A stretch of 64,000 nucleotides of DNA from Antedon mediterranea (Eukaryota; Echinodermata; Crinoidea; Comatulida; Antedonidae): positions 37,031,304 through 37,095,303 of the forward strand of contig NC_092671.1 in the NCBI RefSeq assembly GCF_964355755.1, in the 5' to 3' direction. A program made the position numbers and the translations under genes. Below are positions 60,801 through 64,000 of the stretch, piece by piece; position 1 is the stretch's first letter; the number at the start of each line of letters is the position of its first letter. Under the pieces are notes generated by a model. The model did no database searches. It saw nothing but the letters and a program-made list of their open reading frames with translations, and was not told the origin of the DNA.

Positions 60801-62234
60801 TAACCAATCAGATATTTAATAACAAAATAAAGTGCGCATGATCCGACCAAAACAACCAAGTGCCCAATCACAACGCAATGATGTGTCCTTCAGGTCAAAG
60901 GTTAAAAATTATCGCATTTATCAGATAATTAAATTGAATAAGATAATTATCGGTTTTCAAGTGAAATCGGTTAAACCCCATTTCCACATTTTTACTGGAA
61001 TCTCTTCCTTCTAATTCATTTGCATTGTAAAAAATAGACTCCAGATGGCAAATTATTTTCTGGTTAATTGGATTAATAGTGATCTTGTGTTTTTTTTTGG
61101 TATCCATAATTCTATTCATATTGTACATATTTGTGAATCTGTTGTGAATAAATTCTATAAATATTTTTCATTGTGCATAATTTTTCAATTATGTATCTAT
61201 CATTTTCAAGGATCAATTAAAAACAAGGTTATAGTATATATTAATATATATATATTAATATTTCATATTTTTATTTTGCAGGCTGGTTATGGATTTGGTC
61301 TTCCAATTGGTCGTTTATATGCAAAATATTTCCAAGGCGATTTGCAGGTGTCATCAATGGATGGCTACGGGACGGATGCTGTTATATATTTAAAGGTATA
61401 TTATTCAAAATTAAACATTTGGTTGAGTGATTCCATCGCATCATCGCATACGTCATGTTTCTAGGTACTCTTTCGAGCCGAAAATTTCTAGTAAATAAAT
61501 TTTTTCAATAAATCGTAAAAAATACAAATGTTTTTTTTTATTTCTTTTGCCAATTGGGATAATGTTTCTTCAAAACAACACACTGAACATTTTGGCAAAT
61601 TTAATGACAGGTACCTATCTCATGTATGTTAAAAACAGTGAAAACTCATGAGGTAGATTTTGCTAAGCACACTTGACGTCACACACACTTAGATACATTG
61701 TTTTAGGCACTATATAAGACTACCATTATTATTATTACAAGAAAATTGTCTAAAAACATATTTTTTCACAAAACAATGGCCATTCTAAGGGTCTGCCTAC
61801 ACTTTCAAACTTTAAACAAAAAAATGTGATTTGCCCAAATATTGTAGTGATATGACATCATCATGTCCATTTATGGACACATTACATTTTTTGTGACATA
61901 ACGTTTAATATAATAGACCGGGCTTCACATAGATGAATGACTAAAGGGCAGTTAAATGTATGCGAGTGTGAGTATCGGTCATGCAGCTTAGGAGGAGATA
62001 GAGGACAAAAATATTTCTATAATGATTATTTTTGTTTGTTTTCAGAAATTATCAAGCGAGGCGAATGAACTTCTTCCAGTGTTCAACAGCAGTGCTTCAA
62101 GACACTACAAGACACCAGCCATCACTCACGACTGGAGCCGGGCTGGTAATCACGTCCGCCCCTACCACTCTATATACCGCAGTATGTCACGATGCTACAA
62201 GACGACCTCCATCCCAGTATCATTAGCTAAATAA
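45862..62234 (+). CDS. PDK: Pyruvate dehydrogenase kinase (12 exons, 424 aa)
   Basis: Exons 45862-45973, 49046-49187, 50750-50818, 51076-51139, 52909-53032, 54248-54337, 56202-56279, 57910-57986, 58518-58619, 59436-59549, 61282-61395 and 62046-62234. All have GT/AG borders and consistent phases (1275 nt with stop). The mitochondrial matrix kinase phosphorylates and inhibits the E1 subunit of pyruvate dehydrogenase. Visible motifs: [12 protein letters not shown], the regulatory-domain RMLINQH, the GHKL N-box EIFKNSMRA (catalytic Glu and Asn), the G1 box [18 protein letters not shown], the G2 box [16 protein letters not shown] and the C-terminal HDWS (DW motif). It is PDK rather than BCKDK by GSIDPNCDV and the C-terminal DW tail. 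Start context is AACAATGA. The Cys/Arg-rich C-terminal extension after the DW motif is longer than in PDK2. Confidence 0.96.
46746..46976. mobile_element. 231-bp MITE in PDK intron 1
   Basis: Inverted ends of about 45 nt: CACTCTGACCATCAGGTCAA... mirrored by ...TTGACCTGATGGCCAGAGTG, including AACCCTGTATCACTATTTCT. No coding content. The rest of the 3.1 kb intron is AT-rich without recognisable features. Confidence 0.85.
48803..48885. mobile_element. Fragment of a CTCTGTTGAGGGGACAC element
   Basis: GTTAGAACCTCTGTTGAGGG..ATGGGTTGGCC resembles, in inverted form or diverged, GTTCCCTTAATAGAGGTGTC..GGGTTGGCC at 59955-60000 and GGGACACATTTGG..GTCCCCTTAATAGGAG at 36816-36855. It is a dispersed repeat. 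Confidence 0.4.
49156..49250 (+). repeat. Tandem duplication of PDK exon 2/intron 2 junction
   Basis: AAAATGCCTTCAGTTAAATTAG and AGCTGGTAAGTGTACAGTAT both occur twice, about 45-50 nt apart. The second copy lacks TCAATAG. A second consensus donor (GTAAGT at 49233) thus lies 45 nt after the first (49188). Confidence 0.9.
49715..49975. repeat. 85-bp tandem repeat, about three copies
   Basis: GTTCGGCTCGCACGATAA recurs at 49774, 49859 and 49944 (85-nt period), with a shorter unit from 49715. Units contain ATACACGTGG and AAGAGGGGTACAGTGCGTGT. It lies in PDK intron 2. Confidence 0.9.
51925..52069. mobile_element. MITE family A copy in PDK intron 4
   Basis: The left end is eroded; the right end GATAGAGTAGACAGAGCTTAA is intact, with CCAAATATGGTAGTGATATG units. 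Confidence 0.75.
52632..52839 (+). mobile_element. tRNA-derived SINE in PDK intron 4
   Basis: The head has pol III promoter-like boxes (TGGTAGTCGAGTGG as box A, GGTTCAGTTCC as box B), followed by a body with CTCCCAGTCCACTCAGCTGT and AATGCCGAGGCTTAGTACAA. The same family in reverse lies at 62685-62934. Confidence 0.75.
53085..53665. mobile_element. Composite repeat with tRNA-like head and CCTCCGCC ends, PDK intron 5
   Basis: Begins AACCTCCGCCTACTG and ends CCTTGGCGGAGGTAATG (inverted GGCGGAGGT ends). Inside are tRNA-like boxes (TTGGTGTAATGGTTATG, GGTTCAAGTCCC at 53230-53295), two direct AGAATCGGAT(C/A)AAAACTGTGG blocks (about 53425 and 53560), and an (ACAC)n run. It resembles RTE/SINE-type repeats common in marine animals; exact class uncertain. 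Confidence 0.5.
54853..55065. mobile_element. MITE family A copy in PDK intron 6, with a nested palindrome
   Basis: TAA-flanked AGCTCTGTCTATATTATC … GATAGTGTAGACAGACCT. Its interior is interrupted by a 37-bp palindrome at 54926-54962. Confidence 0.85.
54917..54971. mobile_element. 37-bp palindromic insertion with 9-bp target duplication
   Basis: GATATACCC occurs at 54917-54925 and 54963-54971, enclosing a near-perfect palindrome with ends AGGGAGTTGTAAAATAA and TATTTTACAACTCCCT. Other family A copies lack both the palindrome and the duplication, so the empty site is known. Confidence 0.8.
55816..55975. mobile_element. MITE family A copy in PDK intron 6
   Basis: TAA-flanked AGCCTTTTCTACACTATC … GATAGTGTAGACAAGGCT. 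Confidence 0.8.
56295..56436. mobile_element. MITE family A copy 15 nt after PDK exon 7
   Basis: AAGCTCTGTCTACACTATC begins 16 nt into intron 7. The right end breaks off at GATAGTGTAGGG. Confidence 0.8.
57050..57535 (+). mobile_element. LINE 3' fragment in PDK intron 7
   Basis: The translated end reads [18 protein letters not shown], then [20 protein letters not shown] and [10 protein letters not shown], which is the reverse transcriptase C-terminal pattern RV-x-R-(I/L)WN-x-LP. A 3' UTR with GGTCTTTCCGTGCCTCC and an (AAATA)n tail follow. Its 3' part is duplicated, inverted, at 34585-34800. Confidence 0.8.
58018..58310 (-). mobile_element. tRNA-derived SINE with LINE-like tail in PDK intron 8
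   Basis: On the minus strand there is a head with GGGTTCGAATCCAACG (box B), a body, then GCGCTTAGAGGTTTCACAAC, CGCTTTATAAATCCAGG and (ATT)n. It begins about 30 nt after exon 8. Confidence 0.65.
59303..59405. mobile_element. Truncated MITE family B copy in PDK intron 9
   Basis: AAAGGATCTTTCAGACCTGT, CCGGCACGGTTCCGG and TGTTTCACAATGCTCCAC match the left half of family B; the right half is missing. Confidence 0.65.
59650..59895 (+). mobile_element. LINE C-terminal fragment in PDK intron 10
   Basis: Frame [19 protein letters not shown], then [14 protein letters not shown], ending RSETRNV-stop. This matches the common RRL-x-WxGH(V/L)LRM ... (R/K)GRP-x-TTW end of endonuclease/reverse transcriptase LINEs. 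Confidence 0.75.
59990..60690. repeat. 75-bp tandem repeat, about nine copies
   Basis: GTCTCATAGGCAAATGACAC recurs at 60031, 60106, 60181, 60256, 60331, 60406, 60481, 60556 and 60631, exactly 75 nt apart. Units differ at few positions (CCCTAAAT/CCTTAAAT, GGCCGTAG/GGCTGTAG). It lies in PDK intron 10, with MITE-like GAGGTGTC sequence on both sides. Confidence 0.95.
61787..61925. mobile_element. Decayed MITE family A copy in PDK intron 11
   Basis: GGTCTGCCTACACTTTCAAA … AATAGACCGGGCTTCA with the TGTCCATTTATGGACACA core. Confidence 0.65.
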
Positions 62235-62671
62235 TGTTAGTTATTTATCCTGTCTTTCTCGCTGACTTTAGTTGCATAGTGGCACTGTGGGTTGGTGCTT
62301 GCTTTTTAATCCGGTATCCTGGTTCAATTCTTGGGTGATACTTTCTGAATACGTACTGGTATATCTCATGGCAAATTGATGGGATGGCAACAGAATTGTA
62401 CGTTTATCACATATATTTTGTCCAATATTTTCACATACTTTAAATGTGAAAATCTTTATTATTTTCAATACTGTAATGATATTCATTATGTATATATATT
62501 TTAACTTGAAAGAAACTGTTTTAGTTGTAAATAATTTATGATAAGATTGTTTTATTTGGGAAAAATGCATTCCAATTTGTTTTATATTTAAAATGAATGA
62601 ATATGGCATGATCTGTACAAAGTTGTTGGTCAAGTTGATACGACTAAGATGTGGTAAATTCCACTTTATTT

Positions 62672-62947
62672 TGTTACGTGGGTAAAAAAAAAGGTGAGTC
62701 CCGTGTTCTCTGAACGTAGGGGAATGAGCTGTTAGGAGCTCATTGTACTAAGCCTCGGCATTATGTGGTAGGGTGGCCAGTTCCTTTCCACGCCGCCTTT
62801 TTTCTCCCTAGTATTTTCAACCAGGTACTCATTTACAGCTGAGTGGACTGGGAGTTGTCGGGAATTGAACCCGGGTCTATCTGTATGACAGTCAAGTGTC
62901 CTAACCACTCCGCTATCCAACTCCAACCCACGTCTGTTACGTGGGTA
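62672..62947 (-). mobile_element. tRNA-derived SINE with 13-bp target duplication
   Basis: TGTTACGTGGGTA occurs at 62672-62684 and 62935-62947. Between them, on the minus strand, is a tRNA-like head (GAGTTGGATAGCGGAGTGG as box A region, GGGTTCAATTCCC as box B), a body with CTCCCAGTCCACTCAGCTG and CCGAGGCTTAGTACAATGAG, and an oligo-T/A tail. Same family as 52632-52839. Confidence 0.9.
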
Positions 62948-63049
62948 CATATTATATATTGATCAACCCTCCATGTGTGCTATTGCTTGTGTTTAAACAT
63001 ATGGAGTAACACAATACTTACACCTCTGTTACAGTTGAACCTCTTCTAT

Positions 63050-63250
63050 AGTTTAACCCAAGGAAATCTAACAACAGGATGCTGAGCTCCGAAGATCAAA
63101 GAGTTTATCTGTGTCTGTAACATGATCAGTTCTGAACAGACACCGTAGGCTGCTGATAATATGTAATACTGTATTTGTCGCAGCCATACATAAGATCAAG
63201 GCGAGCTCAGTGTCCCATTGTTAGATTGCCTGGTTTTTAAACTAAACTAT
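63050..63250. mobile_element. TIR element related to 40973-41225
   Basis: TCTATAGTTTAACCCAAGGA, TCTAACAACAGGATGCTGAG … TTAGATTGCCTGG and TTTAAACTAAACTAT. Internal blocks match the other copy. Confidence 0.6.
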
Positions 63251-63677
63251 TGTAATATGATTACTATAGAAAAACAAAACCAAGCTTGAAGCTGGTGATA
63301 TACAAATCACTTATTGTAAACTAAAATGTGTAAATAATTTTAACTTAGAGATTGTGAAAAATATCATTGGGTTATACCAATGGAATGACAATAACCATTT
63401 GTACATACACTTTAATGTTTCGATTTGTTGGAACACTATAGCAATCATACATTGGTTATGAAATAGAAAAGGTTATAATATAAAGACCTTTATTAATACA
63501 ACACATGCCATGAATATACAGTAACTGTTCTAAATCGTTAAAACTGCCATGTAATGCATTTTATATAATGAAGAGAATTATCTATAGTGTTGTACAGTTT
63601 ATTTGTTTTAGAAATATTTAATGGATTTAGTTCAAATGAATATTTTATTAAAACTGTATTGAAATTCATAGAATCTT

Positions 63678-63820
63678 AAGCTCTGTCTACACTATCCAAC
63701 TACTGTAGTTTGACAAAAAAAAGTGTGATGTGCCCAAACATGGTAGTGATATGCCCAAATATGGTAGTGATATGACATCACATTTTTTTGCCACATAGAG
63801 TTTGATGGTGTAGACAGCTT
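63678..63820. mobile_element. MITE family A copy
   Basis: TTA-flanked AGCTCTGTCTACACTATCC … TGTAGACAGCT with two CCAAA(C/T)ATGGTAGTGATATG units. Confidence 0.85.
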
Positions 63821-64000
63821 TACATGAAGTTGGGTGAAGAGGTGGGCTAATCTGGATTATATAGTTGAATACAATAGACATTGTCAATTGGAGGATTTTC
63901 CATTGAGTATTAACAAGACTAAGTTAGTACTCAACAAACCGGCTTTAGTTAATTAATGTTATACAATTGAATAAGAAAAGAAGTTTATAAGTCATTCTTT

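Larger units (their letters stand above)
62235..64000. other. 3' flank of PDK
   Basis: Probable 3' UTR followed by AT-rich DNA. Identified repeats are a SINE (62685), a TIR repeat (63050) and a MITE (63678). No further gene is seen. Confidence 0.5.

Noticed and set aside
45862-62234. Branched-chain ketoacid dehydrogenase kinase as identity of the kinase
   Set aside because: The sequence between helices and the C-terminal DW motif tail match PDK rather than BCKDK.
62268-62633. 121-aa minus-strand frame downstream of PDK
   Set aside because: AT-rich 3' flank with low-complexity composition (Ile/Lys/Tyr), no start context or motif.

Overview
The window is animal (metazoan) nuclear DNA. It has spliced genes with GT/AG introns, AT-rich intergenic DNA, and a very high density of small inverted-repeat transposons, SINEs and LINE 3' ends. 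The recurrent AGGCCTAGGCC palindrome, the gene content and the protein similarity levels suggest a marine deuterostome, most likely an echinoderm. That assignment is an inference from style, not a database match.

Layout. (1) 1-18690 (+): three tandem copies of a single-exon, multi-pass membrane protein family that I cannot name. Copy 1 is cut by the window edge. Copy 2 is a pseudogene broken by a 1.77 kb hAT-like insertion plus two frameshifts. Copy 3 is intact (726 aa). A 529-bp higher-order satellite lies between copies 1 and 2, and a nested pair of Mutator-like foldback elements lies between copies 2 and 3. (2) 20971-30377 (-): three tandem copies of a six-exon short-chain dehydrogenase/reductase of the carbonyl reductase 1 (CBR1) type. 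The outer two are intact (276 aa) and the middle one carries a frameshift. (3) 30849-33641: a 2.8 kb foldback element whose arms are tandem repeats. (4) 33919-38024 (+): a complete three-exon SLC25A44-type mitochondrial carrier (311 aa). (5) 41798-44261 (-): a small EGF-repeat single-pass membrane protein. (6) 45862-62234 (+): a complete 12-exon pyruvate dehydrogenase kinase gene (424 aa).

The carrier and the kinase both act in mitochondrial fuel choice: branched-chain amino acid import, and inhibition of the pyruvate dehydrogenase complex. Nothing in the sequence shows co-regulation. CBR-type reductases are cytosolic NADPH enzymes.

The most unusual material is the unnamed membrane family with patchy gene-conversion-like identity; a PIF/Harbinger-like MITE family that sits within about 15 nt of 5' splice sites at several independent introns; tiny palindromes flanked by 9-bp direct repeats; a 75-bp array of repeated 3' splice-site-like units in the kinase gene; and a tandemly duplicated splice donor in the same gene.
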